A stretch of DNA of 60,427 bases, taken from Deltaproteobacteria bacterium (GTDB lineage: Bacteria > Desulfobacterota > Deferrisomatia > Deferrisomatales > JACRMM01). Location: the NCBI GenBank assembly GCA_016214985.1, contig JACRMM010000052.1, positions 1 to 60,427 of the forward strand, read 5' to 3'. The position numbers and the translations under genes are program-made. Below, piece by piece: positions 8,387-16,337 of this stretch (its first letter is position 1; each line of letters opens with the position of its first letter). Below the pieces are notes generated by a model. It had not been told where the DNA came from. It saw nothing but the letters and a program-made list of their open reading frames with translations, and did not search any database.

Positions 8387-9161
8387 AGTGGCTCAGCCTG
8401 TCTTCCATGATGCTCACGAGCTTGGAGAGGAGCAGCGTGATGAGGAGGTACACCAGCGCGATGACCGTGTAGGTCTCGAAGTAGGTGAACGTCTCCGACG
8501 CGAACTCGCGCCCCCGGCGAAGCATGTCGGCCACGGCCAGGATGGAGACGAGAGACGTGTCCTTGAGCAGGGCGATGAATTCATTGCCCACGGGCGGCAG
8601 GATCGTCCGCCAGGCCTGCGGGAGGACCACGTACACGAGCGTCTGCCCTCGGCTGAAGCCCAGCGAGCGGGACGCCTCGGTCTGTCCCTTGTCGATGGAC
8701 TCGATCCCTGCCCGGAACACCTCGCCCATGTAGGCACCGTAGCACACCGACATCGCGATGACGGCGGCCACCATGTCCGGAACTTGGAAGAAGCGGCCCA
8801 GGGCATAGTAGATGTAAAAGAGCTGCACGAGCAGAGGGATGCCCCGAATGATCTCCACGTAGGTGGACGCGAGAGTGTTGACGAAGCGGTTGCGGGAGAT
8901 GCGTCCAATCCCCGTGATCAGGCCCAGGACGAGGGCACAGGCGATCGCGGCGATGGTCACCTCGAAGGTGACCACGATCCCATCGGGGATGAACCGGAGG
9001 ATCCGGAGGTACGGATCGGGCTGGAGCACCACCAGCAGCAGGAGCACCGCCAGGGCGCCGAAGAACGCCATCCGCCACGCGGTGAACAGGCCCTGGTCCC
9101 GCTTGACCGGAATCGACGCCCCGTCGGTGACGTCGATCCGAGTCCCGCTCACATCCGACAT
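8373..9161 (-). CDS. Polar amino acid ABC transporter permease
   Basis: This 262-residue inner-membrane permease has an N-terminal cytoplasmic tail, a first membrane segment near residues 31-46, and four or five further segments. The EAA-loop region EASRSLGFSRGQTLVYVVLP and the NEFIALLKDTSLVSI segment are hallmarks of the HisM/GlnP family. It pairs with the ATPase downstream, overlapping by 14 bp, and with the binding protein 68 bp upstream. Only one permease gene is present, so it likely acts as a homodimer. Confidence 0.9.
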   Translation of the reverse strand: MSDVSGTRIDVTDGASIPVKRDQGLFTAWRMAFFGALAVLLLLVVLQPDPYLRILRFIPDGIVVTFEVTIAAIACALVLGLITGIGRISRNRFVNTLASTYVEIIRGIPLLVQLFYIYYALGRFFQVPDMVAAVIAMSVCYGAYMGEVFRAGIESIDKGQTEASRSLGFSRGQTLVYVVLPQAWRTILPPVGNEFIALLKDTSLVSILAVADMLRRGREFASETFTYFETYTVIALVYLLITLLLSKLVSIMEDRLSHYARR

Positions 9162-9229
9162 GGGGTCAAGGCAGCCGAGGCGTCGGCGCCGTCCGGCGCC
9201 CCACCCCCCCGTACGTCAGCGGCATCGGG

Positions 9230-9964
9230 TCACTGGCCGATCCACTGGGCGCGGAGCTTTTTGTCGAGGCCCTTCTTCTGGACGCCCTGGATGCCTTTGT
9301 TGAGGAGGTCGAGCACGGCCTTGTTGCCCTTCTTCACGGCCACGCCGTAGTATTCGTCGCCGGTTTCGAGCACGGCCGCGATCTTGAGCTTCGCGGCATA
9401 CTCCTTCTTCTGGAGCGCATACTGGGCGGCGACCGGATCGTCGCAGACCACACCGTCGATCCGGCCGTTGTAGAGATCCTCCATGGCCAGACCGATCTCA
9501 TCGTAGGACTTGCCGTTGAGGCCGGCCACCTTCTTGATGGCAAAGTACCCGGTGGTCCCGATCTGACCGCCGAGGGTCTTGCCTGTCATCTCTTCCAGGG
9601 TCTTCGCCTGCGACGTCTTCGGCACGACGAGGGCCTGCCGCACCTTGAAGTAGGGCAGGCTGAAGTCCATGCCCTTCTTGCGTTCGTCGGTGATCGTTAC
9701 CGAGGAGCACACCGCGTCGTACTTGCCCGCCGCGAGCCCTGCGAAGATGCCGTCCCAGGCGACGTTCTTGAAGGCGATCTGGAACCCGGCCTCCTTGGCC
9801 ACGGCCTTCATGTAGTCCGTGTCGAAGCCGATGATCTCTTTCTTCTCGTTGACGAACTCCATGGGGGGCCAGGTCGCGTCCTGTGCGATTACCAGGGTCC
9901 GAGCCCAGGCGGCCGGCGAGAGGAGGCAGAGCAGAACCAGCGTGGCGGAGATTCTCGTCTTCAT
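9230..9964 (-). CDS. Amino acid ABC transporter periplasmic binding protein
   Basis: This 244-residue protein begins at 9964, where the ATG opens a classic signal peptide (MKTRISATLVLLCLLSPAAWA), with an AGGAG ribosome site upstream; a longer reading upstream adds only low-complexity residues. The mature part follows the SBP family 3 pattern (WPPMEFVNEKKEIIGFDTDY, then DAVCSSVTITDERKK and a C-terminal DDPVAAQYAL). It captures an amino acid in the periplasm and delivers it to the permease encoded next. Family 3 members bind Gln, Glu, Arg, His or Cys; which one is not clear. Confidence 0.9.
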   Translation of the reverse strand: MKTRISATLVLLCLLSPAAWARTLVIAQDATWPPMEFVNEKKEIIGFDTDYMKAVAKEAGFQIAFKNVAWDGIFAGLAAGKYDAVCSSVTITDERKKGMDFSLPYFKVRQALVVPKTSQAKTLEEMTGKTLGGQIGTTGYFAIKKVAGLNGKSYDEIGLAMEDLYNGRIDGVVCDDPVAAQYALQKKEYAAKLKIAAVLETGDEYYGVAVKKGNKAVLDLLNKGIQGVQKKGLDKKLRAQWIGQ

Positions 9965-10053
9965 CGTCCATGGCTCCTGTGAAGGGGACCTCAGCGGTGC
10001 TCGAGAGGAGGGGCAGCGGCCGAGGGGAGGGAAGGATCGGCCCGCCCGGAACG

Positions 10054-11565
10054 TCATCCGGTCTGGGCCTCGAGGGGCGCCTCCCAGGTCCGTACGCGGT
10101 TGCGGCCTTCCGCCTTGGCCTGGTAGAGCGCCCAGTCGGCTCGCTCGACGAGCTCGCGAGTGCCCTGGGCGTCGTCAGGATAGCCGGCGATACCGACGCT
10201 CACGGTCAGCGTAGCTCCCGGCAGGGCCTCCTCGCCTTCAAAGGTCGCGCGCTCGACGGAGCGCCGAAGTTTTTCGGCGACCACGTGGGCGTTTCGCTTG
10301 GTGGTCCGAGGCAGGATGATGACGAACTCCTCGCCGCCGTACCGTGCCACGGTGTCGATGCCGCGCGTGTTGCGCAGGAACAGCGCCGCGACCTTTCGCA
10401 GCGCCTCGTCGCCCATCAGGTGATCGTTGCCGTCGTTAAAGAGCTTGAAGTGATCGACGTCCAGCATGAGAAGCGCCAGGGGGCTCGCGTGGCGCTCCGA
10501 GTGGTTGCACTCGGCCTCGATCTGCTGCAGGAAGTGGCGGCGGTTGAAGAGCCCGGTGAGCTCGTCGCGCACCGAGAGGTCCCTCATGGTCTGATAGAGC
10601 CGAGCGTTCTCCACCGCCATGGCTGCGGTGTCCGCGAAGATGCGCAGGACATCCATCTCGTCCTCGGCCACGGGTCGCCGAGACAGCGGGTTGTCCACGG
10701 TGATGGAGCCGACGATCTGCCCCCGCGCCACCATGGGAATCTTGGCGAAGGGCCCGCGGTGAACGTCCGCCAGCGGCGTGGACCGGGTCTGCGGGTCGGT
10801 GGACGGATCGTCCACCCGAAGCACCGCGCCCTCGCGGAGCACCGTGTTGAGCCATGGGTGGCGCTTGGCGTCGCGGAGCGGCCACCGCATGCTCCGAAGG
10901 GTCGCGTCCCGTGCCTCGTCGGGGATGCCGACTCCGACCCGGGCCTCCTCGCAGGAGGTCTTCGGGTCCAGCAGCCCGATGACGATCCGCTCGTACGCGA
11001 ACGTCTCCCGGAGCCGCCCGGCGAGCTGGTCGAGGATCTCCTGGAGGTCGAGGGTGGACGACACCGCTCGGGCCATGCGGCTGATCGCTTCGAGCTCGCT
11101 GTTGCGTCGCTCGAGCTCGCGCTTTTCCTCCTCGAGATGGCGCTTCTGGCTCTCGAGGGTCTGATTGAGCGAGAGGATCTCCCGGAACGCATCCCGGTTC
11201 TCGATGGCCTCGGCCAGCGACTGCAGGAATGCCTCGGGAGCGAGGGGCTCCTCGAGGTACTCGTAGACACCCTGCTTAAGGTAGTCGACCGCCTCCTGGA
11301 TGTCGGGCCGGGACGTGACGGCAAGAAACGTCGCCTCCGGCGCAACCCGACGCAGCACGTCCAGGGCTTCGAGGGTTCCCGCGGAGCGCAGGCGCTCCGC
11401 CTGAAAGGCGACGACGTCCCACGACCGTCCCCCCGCAATCGCCTCGGCTTCGGCCAGGGATTCCACGCGCAAGACCGCGAGGTCGTAGGCCCCACCGCTT
11501 CGCCCCGAGTCGGGGATCCAGCCGGCCGGTCCGGCGATCACCAGGAGGGAGCGAACTGCCTCCAC
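10054..11565 (-). CDS. GAF-GGDEF diguanylate cyclase with degenerate receiver
   Basis: This 503-residue protein should make cyclic di-GMP. Residues about 1-125 resemble a receiver domain but the usual phospho-acceptor position is replaced (WDVVAFQAER). A coiled coil follows at 140-175, then a GAF-type sensor at about 180-335, then a GGDEF domain with the active motif RYGGEEF near 438. An RGID sequence exactly five residues before GGEEF is the RxxD inhibitory site, so product feedback is expected. It lies 3 bp downstream of a small coiled-coil gene and 89 bp upstream of the amino acid transporter on the same strand. Confidence 0.88.
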   Translation of the reverse strand: MEAVRSLLVIAGPAGWIPDSGRSGGAYDLAVLRVESLAEAEAIAGGRSWDVVAFQAERLRSAGTLEALDVLRRVAPEATFLAVTSRPDIQEAVDYLKQGVYEYLEEPLAPEAFLQSLAEAIENRDAFREILSLNQTLESQKRHLEEEKRELERRNSELEAISRMARAVSSTLDLQEILDQLAGRLRETFAYERIVIGLLDPKTSCEEARVGVGIPDEARDATLRSMRWPLRDAKRHPWLNTVLREGAVLRVDDPSTDPQTRSTPLADVHRGPFAKIPMVARGQIVGSITVDNPLSRRPVAEDEMDVLRIFADTAAMAVENARLYQTMRDLSVRDELTGLFNRRHFLQQIEAECNHSERHASPLALLMLDVDHFKLFNDGNDHLMGDEALRKVAALFLRNTRGIDTVARYGGEEFVIILPRTTKRNAHVVAEKLRRSVERATFEGEEALPGATLTVSVGIAGYPDDAQGTRELVERADWALYQAKAEGRNRVRTWEAPLEAQTG

Positions 11566-11568
11566 CGC

Positions 11569-11823
11569 CTACCCCCGCTCGATGGCGGGCGGCAGCCCGA
11601 TGCTCCGAATCTCCCGGAGAGCCCTCTCGATGTCCCGGATCACCTTCTCGAGGTGCTCCTGCTCGCGTTTGTCTTCGAGGATCTGTGCCTCTTTGAGCGC
11701 GCGGTGCTTCTTCTCCAAGAGGGACTGAAGCTTCAGGAAGGACTTGCGGAGCTCTCGGTTGATCGTATCGAGCTCTTCTTGGAAGGAGGAGGAAGCGCTC
11801 ACGAAGACCTCCTTGTGGGGCAC
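11569..11823 (-). CDS. Small coiled-coil protein, unrecognised
   Basis: This 84-residue acidic/basic helical protein is almost wholly predicted coiled coil: heptad-like leucines and charged residues run from about 15 to 70 (ELRKSFLKLQSLLEKK, then REQEHLEKVIRDIERAL). No family is recognised. Its stop is 3 bp before the start of the GAF-GGDEF diguanylate cyclase, so the two are surely co-transcribed. It may partner with the coiled coil in that cyclase, which is inference. A GAGG-type ribosome site lies just upstream of the start. Confidence 0.6.
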   Translation of the reverse strand: MPHKEVFVSASSSFQEELDTINRELRKSFLKLQSLLEKKHRALKEAQILEDKREQEHLEKVIRDIERALREIRSIGLPPAIERG

Positions 11824-12021
11824 TTGCCGTTGAGTTATGGAACGGACGGCGCTGTGGTCGGGGGGCTACTTCACGCGCCGCGGCGCGCATGGCTGTGTCC
11901 GGCCACCGCGCCCCTGGGCTGAGGTCAACTCCAAGACCTTGCAAGGGGGCGGAAGAGCGGGGCTACGCTAGCACAGGAGTCCCGCGGTCAACAACGCTTT
12001 TCCCCAGGATTCTTGCGGCAC

Positions 12022-12051
12022 TTGACACCTTCGGGCGGGCTGGCCTATATT
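12022..12051 (+). promoter_or_regulatory. Sigma-70-type promoter for the pgpH operon
   Basis: A perfect -35 TTGACA (12022-12027) is followed by an 18-bp spacer and TATATT (12046-12051). Transcription would start near 12058, leaving a very short leader before the ATG at 12074. It drives the pgpH-ybeY-dgkA-corC genes and perhaps the chemosensory genes that follow without large gaps. Confidence 0.7.
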
Positions 12052-12073
12052 CCCGCCACTTCTCGGAGGATTG

Positions 12074-14410
12074 ATGTCCGAACCTTCCAGGCCGGACCGA
12101 AAAGGGCAGCCCACGGAGGGGGGGAGCCGGGAGCACGACGGGTCGGCGGCGCCCCTGCGCTCCCCCTGGCCACCGCTCGCGGTCCTGCTCCTCGTCGCGG
12201 CCGCATCTACCTTCCTCGTCGGCCATTCGTTTCGCTTCCTCGCCGTCGTGTATCGTCCGGGCGACGTTGCGCAGGAGGACGTCAAGGCGGCCGCCGACTT
12301 CCTCGTGGTCGACGCCGAGGCGACCGCCCGCCGGCAGCGCGACGCCGAGCTGGCCGCACCCTCCGTGTACGACTTCGACTCCACTGCCCTGGACGCAGCC
12401 CTCAAGGTGCTCCAGGACGCGCTCGACCCCCTCTCGGCCCGCCGCCTCCCCGGCGAGGGCGGATCGCGCCGCTCCGTCGAGCGCCTCCTCGGGCTCTCCC
12501 TGCCGGTCCGGGCCGATCGGCTCCTCGCCACACCGGCAGCCCGCGCGGCCGTGGTCGAGGAGGTCCGTGCGGTGCTACAGGGACCCTACACCCGGGGCGT
12601 GGTGGCCAATCGGACGCTGCTCACGGCCGAGGGGCGCCGTGGAGTGGTCGTCCGAGACCTGGTGACCCGCCAGGAGACGTCGCTCGCCGGTCCCGAGGCG
12701 GTCGAGGACTTCGACGAGATCCGACGGCGCCTCGAGCGAAGCGCGGCCGACGACGCGACGGCGGCGCTCGCGGGACGAGTGGCCGCCTCCCTGCTGCGGC
12801 CCAATCTGACATACAACGGGGAGGAGACGGCCGCGCGGCGAGCGCGGGTCCGACAGGGCGTCGGGTCCGTCGTTTACAAGGTGCGGCGGGGTGAGATGCT
12901 CGTGCGCGAGGGCGACCGGGTGAGCGCGGGCCAAGCCGAGCGCCTGCGCGCCCATGCCCAGGTGGCGGCCTCGGGGCGCGGCGGTTCGGGCTGGGTCGGG
13001 CTGTACCTGGTCGTCGCCCTGTCGCTGGCGGCGGTCTACGAGTTCGGGCGCTTCAACGTCAAGAAGTTTCGCTTCGCGCCGCGGGATCTCGCATTTCTCG
13101 GGCTGGTGTTGGTGCTCTGGCTGGCGCTCGAGCGAGCCGGTCTCGTCGTCGCCTCTGGCCTCTCGGAGCGGGTAGCCGCGCTGCCCCGTTCGGCCGTTCT
13201 CTACGCGCTGCCCATGGGCGCCGCCGTGATGGCGGTGCGGGTCGTGCTCAACTCCGAGACGAGCCTTCTCTTCGCGCTCCCCTTTTGTGCCCTGGCCGCC
13301 CTGTCGTGGGAGCGCAGCGCCCTGGCCTTCTTCTACTTCCTCGTGGGGGGGCTCGTGGGTGCCCACCGGGTCGCGCGGGCCTGCCGCCGCGTGGACTTCC
13401 TGCGAGCCGGGCTCTGGATGGGGCTCTCGCAGGCGGCCCTGACCTGGGGCTACGCTCTCCTGGACAGTGACGCGCTCGGAGCTCCCGTTCTGTGGAACGC
13501 CGGTGGAGCGCTCCTGGGCGGGATCTCCTCCGGATTCTTCGCGTTGTCGGTGATCCCCCTGGCCGAGGTCGTGTTCTCCTACACGACCGATATGCGGCTC
13601 ATGGAGCTCGCGAGCCTCGACCACCCCCTCCTGCGGTCCCTGATGCTTCGGGCCCCGGGCACCTATCACCACTCACTGGTCACCGGAAGCCTGGCAAAGT
13701 CGGCCGCCGAGGCGATCGGCGCGAGGGCGCTGCTCGCCTCCGTGGCAGCCTGTTATCACGACGTCGGCAAGCTGTCGAAGCCCGACTACTTCATCGAGAA
13801 CCAGGTGGGGGGAGGCAACCGCCACGACAAGCTCGCCCCGAGCATGTCGGGCCTGATCCTCGCCTCCCACGTCAAGGAGGGGGTCGATCTGGCGCGTCGC
13901 CACCGCCTCGGGCGCGACATCGCCGACATCATCCAGCAGCACCACGGCACGAGCCTGATCCACTACTTCTACAGCAAAGCCCGTCGGCAGGCGCGGCCGG
14001 GCCTCGACGAAGTACAGGAGTCGAACTACCGGTACCCGGGGCCCAAGCCCGCATCCCGGGAAGCGGCTCTGGTTCTCCTGGCCGACGCAGTCGAAGCCGC
14101 CAGTCGCACCCTCCCCGACCCTCGGCCGGCCCGTATCCAGGGGCTCGTGCAGACGATCGTCAACCGCGTCTTCACCGACGGCCAACTCGACGAGTGCACC
14201 CTGACCCTCCAGGACCTCCACGAGATCGCGCGCAGCTTCACCCGGATCTTGAACGGCATCCACCACCAGCGGATCGACTACCCGTTGTCCGCGCAAAAGG
14301 ACCGAAAACTCGATGGAGATTTGGATCCGAAACGACTGGACCGGGGGAGGGATCGACGAGCAGGCGTTGCGGCGGCGGCTGGCGAGAGCCTTAGGCGCCT
14401 TGGGATGTGA
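12074..14410 (+). CDS. 7TM-HD phosphohydrolase, PgpH-like c-di-AMP phosphodiesterase
   Basis: This 778-residue inner-membrane protein has one N-terminal membrane segment (about 35-60), a large extracytoplasmic region, seven membrane segments at about 310-500, and a cytoplasmic HD domain at about 520-720. The HD site is clear: TYHHSLVTG, then CYHDVGKL and QQHHGTSL. PgpH family members hydrolyse cyclic di-AMP. It is the first gene of a conserved block with ybeY, dgkA and corC. The ATG at 12074 follows GGAGGA at short spacing; a TTG just before is an alternative. Its 3' end runs about 98 bp into ybeY, an unusually long overlap. Confidence 0.88.
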   Translation: MSEPSRPDRKGQPTEGGSREHDGSAAPLRSPWPPLAVLLLVAAASTFLVGHSFRFLAVVYRPGDVAQEDVKAAADFLVVDAEATARRQRDAELAAPSVYDFDSTALDAALKVLQDALDPLSARRLPGEGGSRRSVERLLGLSLPVRADRLLATPAARAAVVEEVRAVLQGPYTRGVVANRTLLTAEGRRGVVVRDLVTRQETSLAGPEAVEDFDEIRRRLERSAADDATAALAGRVAASLLRPNLTYNGEETAARRARVRQGVGSVVYKVRRGEMLVREGDRVSAGQAERLRAHAQVAASGRGGSGWVGLYLVVALSLAAVYEFGRFNVKKFRFAPRDLAFLGLVLVLWLALERAGLVVASGLSERVAALPRSAVLYALPMGAAVMAVRVVLNSETSLLFALPFCALAALSWERSALAFFYFLVGGLVGAHRVARACRRVDFLRAGLWMGLSQAALTWGYALLDSDALGAPVLWNAGGALLGGISSGFFALSVIPLAEVVFSYTTDMRLMELASLDHPLLRSLMLRAPGTYHHSLVTGSLAKSAAEAIGARALLASVAACYHDVGKLSKPDYFIENQVGGGNRHDKLAPSMSGLILASHVKEGVDLARRHRLGRDIADIIQQHHGTSLIHYFYSKARRQARPGLDEVQESNYRYPGPKPASREAALVLLADAVEAASRTLPDPRPARIQGLVQTIVNRVFTDGQLDECTLTLQDLHEIARSFTRILNGIHHQRIDYPLSAQKDRKLDGDLDPKRLDRGRDRRAGVAAAAGESLRRLGM

Positions 14411-14759
14411 GGAGGCCGAGCTCTCCGTCTGGCTCTGCGACGATGTGGCGATCCGGGACCTGCACGGCCGGTACCTCGGCGACGACACGCCCACCAACGT
14501 CATGAGCTTCGCCCTGCGAGAAGGGGAGTTCGGCGATCTCGAGCCCGAGGTCCTGGGCGACGTCGTGGTCAGCGTGGAGACCGCGCAACGCGACGCCGAG
14601 GAGGCGGGGACACCGGTGCAGGAGGAGGTCACGTTCCTCGTTCTCCACGGGATCCTACACCTGCTCGGATACGACCACGAGGGCGAGCAGGCACACCGAG
14701 CCGCGGAGATGGAGGCCCGGGAGGAAGAACTCTACCGCCTCGTTCGCGATGAAGCCTGA
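14313..14759 (+). CDS. ybeY: Endoribonuclease YbeY, rRNA maturation factor
   Basis: This 148-residue protein is a single-domain zinc metalloprotein that helps 16S rRNA 3'-end processing and ribosome quality control. The zinc motif HGILHLLGYDH lies near residues 109-119 and the substrate motif PTNVMSF near 63, both diagnostic. The N-terminus MEIWIRNDW aligns with normal YbeY starts, so the start at 14313 inside pgpH is likely correct. It overlaps pgpH by 98 bp and dgkA by 11 bp, so its expression must be closely coupled to both. Confidence 0.93.
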   Translation: MEIWIRNDWTGGGIDEQALRRRLARALGALGCEEAELSVWLCDDVAIRDLHGRYLGDDTPTNVMSFALREGEFGDLEPEVLGDVVVSVETAQRDAEEAGTPVQEEVTFLVLHGILHLLGYDHEGEQAHRAAEMEAREEELYRLVRDEA

Positions 14760-15447
14760 GCGCTGGCTCGAGACGCTCAACTGCGCCGTGGAGGGGGTCC
14801 TCCAGGCCGTCCGGTCCCAGCGCCACATGCGGTGGCACACCCTCGCATGTCTGGCGGTCCTGGTCCTGGCGCCACGCTTTTTCGTGACGCCCGCGGAGTT
14901 CGCGCTCCTGTGCCTCGCGGCCGCCCTGGTCCTCGTCGCCGAACTGGCCAACACGGCACTGGAGGCCACGGTAGACCTGGCGTCTCCGGAGTTTCATCCC
15001 CTCGCCCGCACGGCGAAGGACGTCGCCGCCGGCGCGGTGCTCGTGGCCGCGTTCGCCGCCGCTGCGGTGGGGTGGGTGGTGCTCTTCCCGCGCATCGGGC
15101 CGGGGGCGGCGCGGGCGCTGGGCGTGTTGGACCAGCGGGAGCCGGTGGCGCTGGCCGCGGTGGCTCTCTCAGCGCTGGTCCTGGTCGTTGTCGCCAAGTC
15201 GTTCTTCGGCACCGGCAGCGTCCTGCACGGCGGGTTCCCGTCCGGGCACGCTGCGGTTTCGTTCGCCCTGGCCTCGGTGCTCACCCTGAGGGGAAGGGAT
15301 CCGGTGATCGGCGTCGTCACCGGAGTTCTGGCGCTGATGGTCAGCCACAGCCGCCTGCTGCTGGGGATTCACACGCGTTTCGAGGTGGTCGCGGGCGTCG
15401 TGCTCGGGGTCGTCTCGGGCAGCCTGCTCTACTGGATGATCTTCTGA
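14749..15447 (+). CDS. DgkA-PAP2 fusion: lipid kinase plus phosphatase
   Basis: This 232-residue membrane protein joins two enzymes. Residues 1-115 are a DgkA-type kinase (undecaprenol or diacylglycerol kinase) with ELANTALEATVD and AKDVAAGAVL motifs. Residues about 130-232 are a PAP2 phosphatase with PSGHAAVSF and SRLLLGIHTRFEV; the last catalytic acidic residue is Glu where Asp is usual and the first KX6RP motif is not clear. A single protein that can phosphorylate and dephosphorylate a lipid carrier fits recycling of undecaprenol in cell-wall synthesis. It sits between ybeY (11-bp overlap) and corC. The substrate is inferred. Confidence 0.85.
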   Translation: MKPERWLETLNCAVEGVLQAVRSQRHMRWHTLACLAVLVLAPRFFVTPAEFALLCLAAALVLVAELANTALEATVDLASPEFHPLARTAKDVAAGAVLVAAFAAAAVGWVVLFPRIGPGAARALGVLDQREPVALAAVALSALVLVVVAKSFFGTGSVLHGGFPSGHAAVSFALASVLTLRGRDPVIGVVTGVLALMVSHSRLLLGIHTRFEVVAGVVLGVVSGSLLYWMIF

Positions 15448-15461
15448 AGGGCTCGGGACGG

Positions 15462-16337
15462 ATGGCGAACGAGAGGGACAATTCGACCTGGAAGACCGTG
15501 CTCGACTGGCTGTCCGGACGAGGTCGCCAGGATCGGGACCTGGTCAAGGAGATGGAGGAGCTGATCGAGGAGGGGACGGCGGAGGGCGTCCTCAACGAGG
15601 AGCAGGAAGAGATGCTCCTCTCGGTTCTCTCCTTCCGCCAGACCATGGTGCGGGAGGTGATGGTGCCCCGCACGGAGATGGTGTGCTTCGAGGTCTCGGA
15701 GCCGCTCGACGAGCTGGTTCGCAAGATGGTCGAGGAGGGTCACTCCCGGATCCCCCTCTACGAAGAGGATGTGGAGCACGTGGTGGGGTTCGTCGCGGCG
15801 CGCGACGTGCTGCGCTTCTGGGACGCACCTCCGCCCCACCCCCCGCTGACCGAGATGCTGCGCCCCGCGTTCTTCGTCCCCGAGACCATGAATCTGGGGG
15901 TCCTCCTGTCGGAGTTTCGTCGCCGCCGGATCCATCTGGCCATCGTGGTCGACGAGTACGGGGGGCTTTCCGGGCTCGCGACCCTGGAGGACGTCCTGGA
16001 GCAGATCGTGGGCGACATCTGGGACGAGTACGATGATGAAGTGACCGAGATCCGGGCCTCGGGGGATGGGTTCTCGGTGGATGCCCGCACCGAGATCGAG
16101 ACCCTCGAAGAGCACCTCGGGATGGATCTGGCGGTTCAGGGGGAGTTTGAGACCGCCGGGGGCCTCGTGTTCCAGGCCCTGGGGCGGATTCCGAAACCCG
16201 GAGAGGTGTTTGTCTTCCGGGGGCTCGAGATCACCGTGCAGGATGCCGATAAGAGGCGGGTCAAGGAGCTGATGATCCGCAGGATCGCATCCGAGGAACA
16301 GCACGGTGAAAACGGTGACTCCGAGGCAAAACCCTGA
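15462..16337 (+). CDS. corC: CorC/YbeX-type CBS and transporter-associated domain protein
   Basis: This 291-residue cytoplasmic protein has a short N-terminal helix region, paired CBS domains at about 65-190 (MVPRTEMV, HSRIPLYEEDVEHVVGFV, AIVVDEYGGLSGLATLEDV) and a C-terminal CorC_HlyC domain at about 205-285 (FETAGGLVFQALGRIPKPGE). Such proteins assist Mg/Co efflux or bind adenosine nucleotides. The longer upstream reading is only a shadow of dgkA; the ATG at 15462 is the family start. Normally corC is followed by lnt, but here an 8.3-kb chemosensory operon intervenes; its last 32 bp overlap the next gene. Confidence 0.9.
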   Translation: MANERDNSTWKTVLDWLSGRGRQDRDLVKEMEELIEEGTAEGVLNEEQEEMLLSVLSFRQTMVREVMVPRTEMVCFEVSEPLDELVRKMVEEGHSRIPLYEEDVEHVVGFVAARDVLRFWDAPPPHPPLTEMLRPAFFVPETMNLGVLLSEFRRRRIHLAIVVDEYGGLSGLATLEDVLEQIVGDIWDEYDDEVTEIRASGDGFSVDARTEIETLEEHLGMDLAVQGEFETAGGLVFQALGRIPKPGEVFVFRGLEITVQDADKRRVKELMIRRIASEEQHGENGDSEAKP

